A stretch of 64,000 nucleotides of DNA from Actinotalea alkalitolerans (GTDB lineage Bacteria > Actinomycetota > Actinomycetes > Actinomycetales > Cellulomonadaceae), in NCBI RefSeq assembly GCF_023369855.1, contig NZ_JAMBPP010000016.1, forward strand, positions 26,827 through 90,826, written 5' to 3'. Positions 26,032 through 36,228 of this stretch are shown here, piece after piece. Made by a program: the position numbers and the translations under genes. Within the stretch, counting starts at the first letter, position 1; every line of letters starts with the position of its first letter. Under the pieces are notes generated by a model. It saw only the letters and a program-made list of their open reading frames with translations. It made no database searches and had not been told where the DNA came from.

Positions 26032-26610
26032 GTGGAACGCAGCACGCCCCGTCACGGCGCACCGCCGGACGCACCCCCGCCGCCGGATGTCCCACCCGGG
26101 AGCGCTGACGGGCGCCATGAGACACCGCTCGAGCGCCTGGACCGCAACTGGACCGAGATCCTGCAGGAGCTGCGGGTCACCCAGACCGGGATCCAGATCC
26201 TCACCGGGTTCCTGCTGACGGTCCCCTTCCAGTCGCGTTTCGCCGACCTCACCGCCGACCAGCGCCAGATCTACCTGATCCTGGTGGTCATGGCTGCTGT
26301 CACGACCGGCCTGATGGTCGCGCCGGTGAGCCTGCACCGGTGGCTCTTCCGCCAGCACGCGAAGTCGACGCTGGTGAGCGGGGCGGACGCCCTGATGCGG
26401 CTCGCGCTGGTGTTCTTCTCGATGGTCGTCTCGGGCGTGGTGCTGCTGGTCTTCGACGTCGTGGTGGGCCGGACCACTGCGCTCGTCGCGTCAGGCTCGG
26501 TGCTGACGTTCCTGGTGTTGCTCTGGTTCGTGATGCCGATGGTCATGGCGCACCGTGCACGCCAGGGCTCCGGAGCGCAGGGGTCGACCCGCGGGACCGA
26601 CCGGCCCTGA
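26032..26610 (+). CDS. DUF6328 family membrane protein
   Basis: A protein of about 192 residues with the family block ETPLERLDRNWTEILQELR then VTQTGIQILTGFLLTVPFQ. Four membrane helices follow (about residues 60-185), with VAPVSLHRWLFR between helices two and three. The function of DUF6328 is unknown. I chose GTG 26032 because only low-complexity sequence lies before it; a longer start at 25948 is possible. The 283 bases upstream (25749-26031) hold no other recognisable gene and must contain the promoter. It is convergent with pckG, 17 bases apart. Confidence 0.7.
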   Translation: MERSTPRHGAPPDAPPPPDVPPGSADGRHETPLERLDRNWTEILQELRVTQTGIQILTGFLLTVPFQSRFADLTADQRQIYLILVVMAAVTTGLMVAPVSLHRWLFRQHAKSTLVSGADALMRLALVFFSMVVSGVVLLVFDVVVGRTTALVASGSVLTFLVLLWFVMPMVMAHRARQGSGAQGSTRGTDRP

Positions 26611-26627
26611 GGGTCCGTGCCCGCGGG

Positions 26628-28553
<1,926 letters not shown>

Positions 28554-28701
28554 GGGTCGCCCCTCGCTGGTGCCGCGGTCTCGGAGCGACCATCGGCGCT
28601 GCTGTTTCCAGCCTGCGCCGCTCCGACCACACGTTCAACCGCTCACGCGCGCAAGAACGCCAGTTGTTTACGGCCCGTCACATCCTCGCTACCGTCGACG
28701 C

Positions 28702-30216
28702 ATGACGCCCTCCGCCGGGACGAGCCCGTCCGCCGCGCGCGCCGTGATCGACCTCGCCGAGGACGCACCCGACGCACCCGCCACGGGGTCGGACCTGCTC
28801 ACCCTCGGACGACGGATCCGCCACTTCCGCACCGCACGGTCGATGACCCTCGAGCAGCTCGGTGCCGCGGTCGGGAGCACGGCGAGCCAGCTGTCCCTGG
28901 TCGAGAACGGGCACCGCGAGCCTCGGCTCACCCTGCTGCAGTCCATCGCCGGGGCACTCTCGGTACGCCTGCCGGACCTGCTCGCTCCCGAGCCACCCTC
29001 CCACCGGGCTGCGCTGGAGATCGCCCTGGACCAGGCGCAACGGTCCGCCCTGTACGCCTCGATCGCACTGCCCGCCGTCCGGCCCGGCAAGGGGCTCTCC
29101 CTCGAGGCACTCGAGGCCCTCGTCGGCCTGCACCGGGAGCTCGCCCGGCGGGCCGACGCGGCGATCGCCACGCCGGAGGAGGCACGCCGGGTCAACACCG
29201 CGCTGCGCCGCTGGATGCGGGAGCGCGACAACTACCTCCCCGAGATCGAGGACGCCGCCGAGGACGCGCTGCGCACCGCCGGGTACACCTCCGGGGCGCT
29301 GACCCACCGCGGGGTCGCCCGGATGGCCGAGCACCTGGGGTTCACCCTCATCCACGTCGACGACCTGCCGCACTCGACACGCACCGTGACCGACCTGGCC
29401 AACGGCCGGATCTACCTGCCGCCGGCCTCCATCCCGGGCGGGCACGGCCTACGATCCCTCGCGCTCCAGGCGATCGCGCACCGCGTGCTCGGGCACGAGC
29501 GTCCACGCAGCTACGCGGACTTCCTGCGCCAGCGCATCGAGATCAACTACTTCGCCGCTGCCTGCCTGATGCCCCGGGCCGCCGCCGTGAGGTTCCTGAC
29601 CGAGGCCAAGCGGACCAAGGACCTCGCGGTGGAGGACTTCCGCGACGCCTTCGGGGTGACCCACGAGGCCGCGGCGCAGCGCATGACGAACCTGCTGACC
29701 TCGCACCTGGGCATCCGGCTGCACTTCCTGCGGGCAGGTGACGACGGGGCCCTCTACAAGGGGTACGAGAACGACGGGGTGGGTTTCGCCACCGACGGCA
29801 CCGGAGCGATCGAGGGCCAGCTCGTCTGCCGGCAGTGGGCCGCCCGGATGGCCTTCTCGCGCCGCGACCGCACCACCGAGTACCACCAGTACACCGACAC
29901 CCCGACCGGCACCTACTGGTGCACGACCCAGACGGGCAGCGGCTCAGGGGGTGCGTTCTCGATCAGCGTCGGGGTGCCCTTCTCCGCCGCCAAGTGGTTC
30001 CGCGGGCGCGAGACGACCACCCGCACGACCTCCCAGTGCCCCGCCCCCTCGTGCTGCCGCCGCCCCGACGAGACCCTCGAGACGCGCTGGGCCCCGCACG
30101 CGTGGCCCAGCGCGGCACTGCACGCGCACATCCTGGCCCCGCTGCCGAGCGGCACCTTCCCCGGGGTCGACGAGTCCGAGGTCTACGCCTTCCTGGACAA
30201 GCACGCCCGTCCCTGA
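28702..30216 (+). CDS. ramB: RamB/ScfR-type transcriptional regulator (XRE HTH plus IrrE-like and DUF2083 domains)
   Basis: A 504-residue regulator of the short-chain acyl-CoA regulator family (RamB, PrpR/MSMEG regulators). The XRE helix-turn-helix spans about residues 33-95 (MTLEQLGAAVGSTASQLSLVENG). The middle carries an ImmA/IrrE-like domain (about 270-340) in which the HExxH motif is degenerate (AIAHRVLGHE). The C-terminal DUF2083 region contains TTSQCPAPSCCRR, a Cys group that may bind metal or an iron-sulfur cluster. RamB in Corynebacterium controls acetate and glyoxylate genes. Its divergent placement with pckG supports a role in gluconeogenic control. Which paralogue it is (RamB or PrpR) is uncertain. 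Confidence 0.85.
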   Translation: MTPSAGTSPSAARAVIDLAEDAPDAPATGSDLLTLGRRIRHFRTARSMTLEQLGAAVGSTASQLSLVENGHREPRLTLLQSIAGALSVRLPDLLAPEPPSHRAALEIALDQAQRSALYASIALPAVRPGKGLSLEALEALVGLHRELARRADAAIATPEEARRVNTALRRWMRERDNYLPEIEDAAEDALRTAGYTSGALTHRGVARMAEHLGFTLIHVDDLPHSTRTVTDLANGRIYLPPASIPGGHGLRSLALQAIAHRVLGHERPRSYADFLRQRIEINYFAAACLMPRAAAVRFLTEAKRTKDLAVEDFRDAFGVTHEAAAQRMTNLLTSHLGIRLHFLRAGDDGALYKGYENDGVGFATDGTGAIEGQLVCRQWAARMAFSRRDRTTEYHQYTDTPTGTYWCTTQTGSGSGGAFSISVGVPFSAAKWFRGRETTTRTTSQCPAPSCCRRPDETLETRWAPHAWPSAALHAHILAPLPSGTFPGVDESEVYAFLDKHARP

Positions 30217-30257
30217 GCCGGAGCACGTCGCCGCGGGCGGCCGATCGGTGTGCCGTC

Positions 30258-33158
30258 TCAGCGACGACGGCTCCTGCCCGGGCCCCACGGCGGACCTGTC
30301 GTCACCTGGTGCGGCAGCGGCAACGGCACACCGGACAGGGCGAGCTCGGGGGCAGGACGACCCAGCAGGTAGCCCTGGACGGACTCGCACCCGATGCTGC
30401 GCAGCACGCTCAGCTGCTCCGGGTCCTCGACCCCCTCGGCCACGACGTCGATCTCGAGCTCACGCGCCAGGGACAGCACCCCTCGGACCACCGCGAGCGA
30501 CGGGGCGTGGTCCGCCAGCCTCGAGATGAAGCTGCGGTCGACCTTGATCTGGTCGACCGGGAGCCCCTGGAGCCAGGCGAGCGTCGAGTAGCCCGTGCCG
30601 AAGTCGTCGAGCGAGATGCGGACACCGAGCCGCCGCAGCTCGTCCAGACGCTCGACCACCCCCGGGAGATCGATCAGGGACCGGCTCTCGACCAGCTCCA
30701 GGTGCAGCGTCCCGGGCGGCAGCCCGTGCCGGCTCAGGGCCGAGCGGACCACGGAGACCAGCCGGGGGTCGACCAGCGTCGGGCCGGCCAGGTTCACCGC
30801 GAGACGCAGCGGACCGGCGGCAGGCGACGGCCAGCCGGTCCACTCCCGGCAGGCCGCGTCGACAGCCCACAGGTCGAGGTCGCTCACCAGCCCGGCCTCC
30901 TCGGCCAGCGGCAGGAAGGCCCCTGGTGCCAGCAGACCCAGGCGGGGGTGCGCCCAGCGCAGCAAGGCCTCGGCCCCGACCACACGCCCCTGGTCGGGCC
31001 CGGTGATGTCCACCACGGGCTGGTAGAAGAGGCGCAGCTGGCCCCCGGCCGCCGCCCCCGCGAGCTCGGCCTCGAGCGAGGGCATGACCCGTCGGGCCAG
31101 CGCCTGACCCGACACCGCGACCTGGTTGCGGCCGGACTGCTTGGCGACGTACATCGCCGAGTCGGCCGCAGCCAGGAGCCGGTCACCACGACCGTCGGGC
31201 CCCTCGTGCACCGCGACCCCTACGCTCACCGTGACCCGCAGCTCGTGGCCCGAGATCCGGAAGGGCTCGTCGAGCCTCTCGACGAGCCGGTTCGCGACGT
31301 CCAGCGGCCGGCGGGGGTCGTCGACCTCGGTCAGCACGACGCCGAACTCGTCGCCGCCCAGCCGCCCCACGATGTCGCCCTCGCGCAGCTGCTCACGCAG
31401 CCGGGCGGCGATCTGGCGGAGCAGCTCGTCCCCCGCCGCGTGCCCGAGCCCGTCGTTGACGTGCTTGAACCGGTCCAGGTCGCAGAAGAGCACCGCGGTG
31501 ACCGTTCCCGCGGTCGCGCCGCGCAGCACGTCGTCGAGCTGCTTGACCAGGGTCACCCGGTTGGGCAGACCGGTCAGCCCGTCGTGCTGGGACTGATGGC
31601 GGATCCTGCTGAGCAGGCGGGCGTTCTGCAGGGCGGTGGCTCCCTGGTCGCTCACCCCTCCCATCCGGGCGAGCGCCTCGGCGTGGGCGGGTGTCCCGGC
31701 GATGCTCCCGGCCCACCCCGCCGTCGCCACGCCCAGCAGCGTGTCGCCCGCCAGCAGGGGCACGGCCACCACGCAGTCCGACCCGGTGACGCGCAGGATG
31801 TCCGCGAGAGGAGGGCTCGCCGTCGCGAGCTCGAGCAGCACGGGCTGGTGATGGGTGAGCATCGTGACCAGCTCGGGCACACCGACCGGGGTGATCCGTG
31901 CCGCGAGCAGCAGGTCGCGCTCGACCTCGTCGTGCCCGGCTGTGGCCACCGGCCGCAGCTCGCCCTGCACGGCGTCCCAGAACATCACCGTCGCCGCGCG
32001 GCACCCGACCACCCGGGGCAGGGCAGCGGCGATCAGCTCGGCGACGGCCTGGGGGTCGGCAGCCGAGGCCAGGTCGTGGGCCAGGGCGAGGAGCGCGGTC
32101 GCCCGGCTCTCCTCGCAGCGGCTGTCGTCGAGCGCCGTCAGGAGGTCCAGTGCCGCTGCCGCGTGCCGTGCGTAGGCCTCGAGGAGTGTGCGGTCCTCGC
32201 CCGAGGCCACCAGTCCGTGGTCGAACAGGGCGGCGAGCAGGCCGTACCGCCGCCGGCTCGATCGCACGTCGACCACCACCGCCCAGGGACCGGGATCCTG
32301 GCCCTGCTGGAGGAGGTCGGCGAGCTCGTGCGCGCGCTCGCGGGTCAGGCCGTTGAACCTGATGGTCGGGTCGGTGCCCGGCGCCCCGTCCACCACGAGC
32401 AGGTAGGCGGGCGCGAGCACGGCCGCGGCCGCTCGGTCGGTGATCCGCTCGAGCACGGCCCCGAGGTCCTCTCCCCCGACCAGGTCGGTCGCGGCGAGCT
32501 GCAGGTCCTCGAGCTGTGCCCGCAACGCGGCGACCTCGAGGCCGTCGATGGTCTGCCGGCGCTGGCGTGAGAACCTGCGGTACCTCTTCCAGGTCACCCG
32601 GTAGACGCACGCGGGGTAGCCGTCCGCCTCGCACTCGTCGTGGACGACCACGGCCGGGGGAAGACCGAACAGGACGGGCACCGCGGCGATGAGCCCTTGG
32701 CCGTAGGAGCAGTCGAGCCGCGAGTGCCGGTACCCCTCGGCGAGCTGCGAGTGCAGGACGGCCGACGTCGAGCGACACTCGACCGCCGTGATGGTCGAGG
32801 TGGTGGTGAACCGCGCCACCACCCGCGGCAGCTGTCGGAAGATCTCCCGCGGCGAGCCGATGGCGCGGACCAGCCCGACCACGTGGTTGCTGCCGCCGTG
32901 CCGGATCGCCTGGGAGCCGACCCCGAACATGGCACCGGGGTCGTCGAGCACCTCGGTCGCCGCCTCGAAGAGACGGATGCGGGTGTCGTACCCGACCCAG
33001 TGCGACATCTGCTCGAGATCGCCGGCCAGGTGCGCCACGCCGGCCCGAGCGAGCACCTTCTCGACGGCTCCCTGACCACCCTGCGCGCGCACGTAGCGCA
33101 GCAGCAGGGTCGTCGTCGCCCCCGATGTCTCGCGGGGTTCTGCGGTGGTGGTGGCCAT
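30258..33158 (-). CDS. Multi-domain GAF-GGDEF-EAL cyclic-di-GMP protein
   Basis: About 966 residues, cytosolic, no membrane helix. An N-terminal ligand-sensor-like region (1-195) ends in ECEADGYPACVYRVTW, similar to V4R or related sensory folds. Two GAF-like regions follow (about 215-350 and 360-500). The GGDEF domain (about 520-680) has intact GGDEF and RxxD (REGD) inhibitory sites. The EAL domain (about 700-945) has EALLRW, the DDFGTGYSTL loop, KVDRSFI and AEGVED, so both synthesis and hydrolysis of cyclic di-GMP look possible. ATG 33158 follows AAGGTGAG and is preferred over ATG 33176. Confidence 0.88.
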   Translation of the reverse strand: MATTTAEPRETSGATTTLLLRYVRAQGGQGAVEKVLARAGVAHLAGDLEQMSHWVGYDTRIRLFEAATEVLDDPGAMFGVGSQAIRHGGSNHVVGLVRAIGSPREIFRQLPRVVARFTTTSTITAVECRSTSAVLHSQLAEGYRHSRLDCSYGQGLIAAVPVLFGLPPAVVVHDECEADGYPACVYRVTWKRYRRFSRQRRQTIDGLEVAALRAQLEDLQLAATDLVGGEDLGAVLERITDRAAAAVLAPAYLLVVDGAPGTDPTIRFNGLTRERAHELADLLQQGQDPGPWAVVVDVRSSRRRYGLLAALFDHGLVASGEDRTLLEAYARHAAAALDLLTALDDSRCEESRATALLALAHDLASAADPQAVAELIAAALPRVVGCRAATVMFWDAVQGELRPVATAGHDEVERDLLLAARITPVGVPELVTMLTHHQPVLLELATASPPLADILRVTGSDCVVAVPLLAGDTLLGVATAGWAGSIAGTPAHAEALARMGGVSDQGATALQNARLLSRIRHQSQHDGLTGLPNRVTLVKQLDDVLRGATAGTVTAVLFCDLDRFKHVNDGLGHAAGDELLRQIAARLREQLREGDIVGRLGGDEFGVVLTEVDDPRRPLDVANRLVERLDEPFRISGHELRVTVSVGVAVHEGPDGRGDRLLAAADSAMYVAKQSGRNQVAVSGQALARRVMPSLEAELAGAAAGGQLRLFYQPVVDITGPDQGRVVGAEALLRWAHPRLGLLAPGAFLPLAEEAGLVSDLDLWAVDAACREWTGWPSPAAGPLRLAVNLAGPTLVDPRLVSVVRSALSRHGLPPGTLHLELVESRSLIDLPGVVERLDELRRLGVRISLDDFGTGYSTLAWLQGLPVDQIKVDRSFISRLADHAPSLAVVRGVLSLARELEIDVVAEGVEDPEQLSVLRSIGCESVQGYLLGRPAPELALSGVPLPLPHQVTTGPPWGPGRSRRR

Positions 33159-33184
33159 AGGTCTCACCTTCTCCATCGGCAGCC

Positions 33185-33227
33185 CCGGGTCACGGGTGAG
33201 TATCCACGACCCACGGCTTTGACCCGG
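33185..33227. promoter_or_regulatory. Inverted repeat in divergent intergenic region
   Basis: CCGGGTCA (33185-33192) and TGACCCGG (33220-33227) form a perfect eight-base inverted repeat, 27 bases apart, between the divergent GGDEF-EAL and HMA-SafE genes. It could be an operator; no known regulator consensus is claimed. Confidence 0.3.
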
Positions 33228-33290
33228 TGGTCCTAGGTTTTCCCGGTCCGACCCGCCCTACCCTCGGATGGTCCGTTCCAAGGAGGACCC

Positions 33291-34652
33291 GTGCCCGACC
33301 TCGAGCTGCCCGTCCGGGGCATGACCTGCCGTGCCTGCGAGGTCCGGGTGACCAAGGCGCTGCGAGCAGTCCCCGGGGTCACCAAGGTGCAGGTCTCCGC
33401 AGCGCGCGGGACCGCGCGGGTACGCACCACGACGCCCGTCCCGCGGTCACGGCTGGCCGGTGCCGTGACCGGCGCCGGGTACGAGCTCGGTCAGGACGAC
33501 AGGGCGTGGCTCAGCCGTGACCACCAGGTGTGGCGCGACGTCGCGACGGCGGTCGCCGTGGTCGCCGTGCTGGTCCTGGTCGCCCGGCTCACCGGCCTCG
33601 AGGAGGCCACCGGTCGCCTGGGGGGTGCGGCCATGGGCGGCAGCCTGCTGCTGGTCGTCCTGCTCGGGCTGGCCGCAGGGCTGTCGACCTGCATGGCCCT
33701 GGTCGGCGGGCTGGTGCTGGCGGTCTCCGCGCGGCACGCCGAGCGCCACCCGGGGGCGACACCCCGGCAGCGACTGCGCCCGCACCTGTCGTTCAACGCC
33801 GGACGGGTGGTGGGCTTCGCCGTCCTCGGTGGGTTGCTGGGGGCCGTGGGGTCGGCGGTGAGCCTCAGCGGGGGCGCGGTGGCCCTGCTGACGGTGGTGG
33901 TCTCGATGGCCATGGTCGCCGTCGGGCTGCAGCTGACCAAGGTCTCCCCCCGCCTCGCGGGGCGCACCCTGTCGCTGCCTCCGGTGCTGACCCGCAGGCT
34001 CGGCGGCGAGGGGCCGACGTCTGCCCGCTACTCCGAGGGCCGCACGGCTGCCCTGGGTGCGGCCACGTTCCTGCTCCCCTGCGGCTTCACCCAGGCCGTC
34101 CAGCTCTACGCGCTGTCCACCGGGAGCCCGGTGCGGGCCGGCACGATCATGGCGCTCTTCGCCGTCGGCACCATGCCCGGGCTGCTCGGGATCGGCGGCC
34201 TGACCGCGGTGGCACGCGGGGCCTTCGCACCGCGGTTCTTCCGCTTCGCCGGGGTCGCGGTGCTCGCCTTCGCCGCGGTCAACCTCTCGGGCGCCCTCAC
34301 CCTGCTGGCCCCCGGCCTGGGTGGCGGACCGACGGCCGGGCTGGTCGTGTCGCAGAACGTGACCCTCGAGGACGGCGTCCAGGTGCTGCGCACCGTGCAG
34401 GGGGCCACCGGGTACTCCCCGCAGCACGCGACCGTCGAGGCGGGCACCGAGGTGCGCTGGGAGATCGACTCGGTCGCCGCGAGCTGCGCCGGGGCGCTGT
34501 ACCTGCCGGCCCTGGGCATGGGCACGGTGCTGCTCGAGCCCGGGGTCAACGTGCTCACCTTCACCCCTACCGAGCCCGGCCGGCTGCACTACTCGTGCGC
34601 GATGGGCATGTACACGGGCGTGATCGACGTGATCGCCGCCCCGATCGCCTGA
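33291..34652 (+). CDS. HMA-SafE/DsbD-like-cupredoxin fusion, putative copper handling protein
   Basis: A 453-residue three-part protein. Residues 1-70 form a heavy-metal-associated domain with GMTCRAC (C13, C16). Residues about 80-330 form a SafE/DsbD-type membrane domain of six or more helices, with conserved single Cys in STCMALVGG and LLPCGFTQAVQ. Residues about 350-453 form an extracytoplasmic cupredoxin-like domain with ASCAGALY and a terminal HYSCAMGMYTG ligand group. GTG 33291 follows AAGGAGGACCC. Domain order suggests copper capture in the cytosol and delivery outside. It is near narI and the same island holds a copper nitrite reductase, a likely recipient. Confidence 0.8.
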   Translation: MPDLELPVRGMTCRACEVRVTKALRAVPGVTKVQVSAARGTARVRTTTPVPRSRLAGAVTGAGYELGQDDRAWLSRDHQVWRDVATAVAVVAVLVLVARLTGLEEATGRLGGAAMGGSLLLVVLLGLAAGLSTCMALVGGLVLAVSARHAERHPGATPRQRLRPHLSFNAGRVVGFAVLGGLLGAVGSAVSLSGGAVALLTVVVSMAMVAVGLQLTKVSPRLAGRTLSLPPVLTRRLGGEGPTSARYSEGRTAALGAATFLLPCGFTQAVQLYALSTGSPVRAGTIMALFAVGTMPGLLGIGGLTAVARGAFAPRFFRFAGVAVLAFAAVNLSGALTLLAPGLGGGPTAGLVVSQNVTLEDGVQVLRTVQGATGYSPQHATVEAGTEVRWEIDSVAASCAGALYLPALGMGTVLLEPGVNVLTFTPTEPGRLHYSCAMGMYTGVIDVIAAPIA

Positions 34653-34691
34653 GCCGCCCACCCGGACCGCCGCCCGGCCGGTGAGCCGAGG

Positions 34692-34736
34692 TTCTCGAAC
34701 GGATCCGCGCGTCACGCGCACCGGAACGTTCGGGAA
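34692..34736. repeat. Intergenic imperfect palindrome, copy B of a two-copy element
   Basis: TTCTCGAACGGATC and a closing CGTTCGGGAA surround an inner CGCGCG/CGCGC stem. The layout, outer arms and most bases match the element at 6666-6709. It lies between the convergent HMA-SafE and narI genes, so it may terminate both transcripts. Confidence 0.6.
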
Positions 34737-34765
34737 GTCCGCAGCCGACCGGCAGGCTCGCGGAG

Positions 34766-35524
34766 TCAGCGACGGGTCGTCTCACGCCGGCGGGCGGAGG
34801 GCTCCCAGCCGCGGCGCGAGGCGCTCGCGCCGAGGCGGTCCTGGCGGGAGCGGTAGACCACGTACGGGCGACCCAGGTAGCCCAGCGGGATGCTGAACAC
34901 GTGCACCAGCCGGGTGAACGGCCACAGCGCGAACAGGAAGAACGCCGAGAGGCTGTGCAGCTGGAAGCCGATCGGCGCCTCGGCCATGAGCTCGGGGTGC
35001 AGGTCGAGCAGGAAGATCCCGCGGAACCACACCGAGACACCGTCGCGGTAGTCGTAGTGCCCGCCGAGGTTGAGGATCGAGCCCGCGACGGTGTTCCACA
35101 TGCCCAGGAAGATCACCACCGCCAGCACCAGGTACATGAACTTGTCCATGCGCGTCGTGGCGCTGAAGACCGGCCCGACGGTGCGGCGCCGGTAGATGAG
35201 CAGGGCCATCCCGACCACCGTGCACACGCCCGCCACGACGCCGATCGTGATCGCCAGGAAGTGGTAGAGCTCGTCGCTCATCCCCACGGCCACCGTCCAG
35301 GACTTGGGGATCCCCAGCCCCATCACGTGCCCGAGGAAGACCGCCAGGATGCCGAAGTGGAACATCGGGCTCGCCCAGCGCAGCAGGCGGCTCTCGTAGA
35401 GCTGCGAGGACAGGGTGGTCCAGCCGAACTTGTCGTACCGGTAGCGCCAGACGTGACCGACGACGAAGATCGCCAGGCACACGTAGGGCACGACGACCCA
35501 CAGGATCGTGTCGAGGGTGGTCAT
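34766..35524 (-). CDS. narI: Respiratory nitrate reductase gamma subunit (cytochrome b)
   Basis: A 252-residue membrane subunit that oxidises menaquinol and passes electrons through two b hemes to NarH. Five helices are visible. Heme-ligand histidines are in SPMFHFGILAVFLGHVMGL and in the C-terminal FQLHSLSAFFLFALWPFTRLVHVF. ATG 35524 overlaps the narJ stop (ATGA). It is the last gene of the narKGHJI operon. The C-terminal 40 residues (from RSRQDRLGAS) are basic and longer than in E. coli, common in actinobacteria. Confidence 0.95.
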   Translation of the reverse strand: MTTLDTILWVVVPYVCLAIFVVGHVWRYRYDKFGWTTLSSQLYESRLLRWASPMFHFGILAVFLGHVMGLGIPKSWTVAVGMSDELYHFLAITIGVVAGVCTVVGMALLIYRRRTVGPVFSATTRMDKFMYLVLAVVIFLGMWNTVAGSILNLGGHYDYRDGVSVWFRGIFLLDLHPELMAEAPIGFQLHSLSAFFLFALWPFTRLVHVFSIPLGYLGRPYVVYRSRQDRLGASASRRGWEPSARRRETTRR

Positions 35525-36228
35525 CGGCGGGCTCCCTGCAACGGTGCGTGGGTGTCCGACCCGTTCGGGTCGGGCATGTAGGAGGGCGGGGCGAAGGGCT
35601 CGAGCCCGACGTCCTCGCCGGGCGGCCCCTCGGCAGCGAGCCGGGCCACGGCCTCGCGGTCCTCCCCCTGCAGGGCAGGCAGGGTCGAGGTGACCGCGAC
35701 GAGCGCCCCGGCGTAGGCAGACCCCGAGTCGACCAGGGCCAGCCGCAGCAGCTCCAGCCCGGCACGGTGCTCGAGCAGCAGACGGATGCCGGCCACCCAG
35801 GTCTCGGGTCCCCCGGTCGAGGCGAACTCGAGCACCACGGCCAGGTGGTCGGGCAGCTCGTCGGCGGCCAGCTCGAAACCCGCGGCGCGGTAGGCCTGCT
35901 TGAAGGTGACCAGTGCGACCCCCCGCTTGCGGGTGTCGCCGTAGGCGTAGTAGGTCAGGTACAGCGCGCAGCGTCTCTTGAGGTCGAAGGTCGCGACGTA
36001 CTCGGCCTCGAGCTCGGGCAACGGACGGGAGCCCAGGTGGTCCACGACCTCGAGCAGCGGGTCACGCAGCCGCGGCGACAGCTCGTGCGACGCGGCCCGC
36101 AGCTGGGGCAGCAGATCGATCAGCTCGACGCTCGGGTACTCGAGCAGGAGCGCAGCGACCCGGTGCACGACGGCGTGCTCACGCTGGGCGGCCGTGCGCG
36201 CGCTCGCCGCCCGTGCCGCGCGGTTCAT
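35521..36228 (-). CDS. narJ: Nitrate reductase molybdenum cofactor assembly chaperone
   Basis: A 235-residue cytosolic chaperone of the NarJ/DMSO-reductase chaperone family that holds NarG until Mo-bisMGD and the FS0 cluster are inserted. Typical motifs are LLLEYPSVELIDLLPQL, the ATFDLKRRCALYLTYYAYGDTRKRG block and LPDHLAVVLEFA. Both ends overlap neighbouring genes by four bases (narH before, narI after), which fits stoichiometric translation. The C-terminal tail is Pro/Asp-rich and poorly conserved. Confidence 0.95.
   Translation of the reverse strand: MNRAARAASARTAAQREHAVVHRVAALLLEYPSVELIDLLPQLRAASHELSPRLRDPLLEVVDHLGSRPLPELEAEYVATFDLKRRCALYLTYYAYGDTRKRGVALVTFKQAYRAAGFELAADELPDHLAVVLEFASTGGPETWVAGIRLLLEHRAGLELLRLALVDSGSAYAGALVAVTSTLPALQGEDREAVARLAAEGPPGEDVGLEPFAPPSYMPDPNGSDTHAPLQGARR

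Noticed and set aside
30258..33158. GGDEF-EAL protein as an inactive degenerate pair
   Set aside because: All key GGDEF, RxxD and EAL residues can be seen intact.
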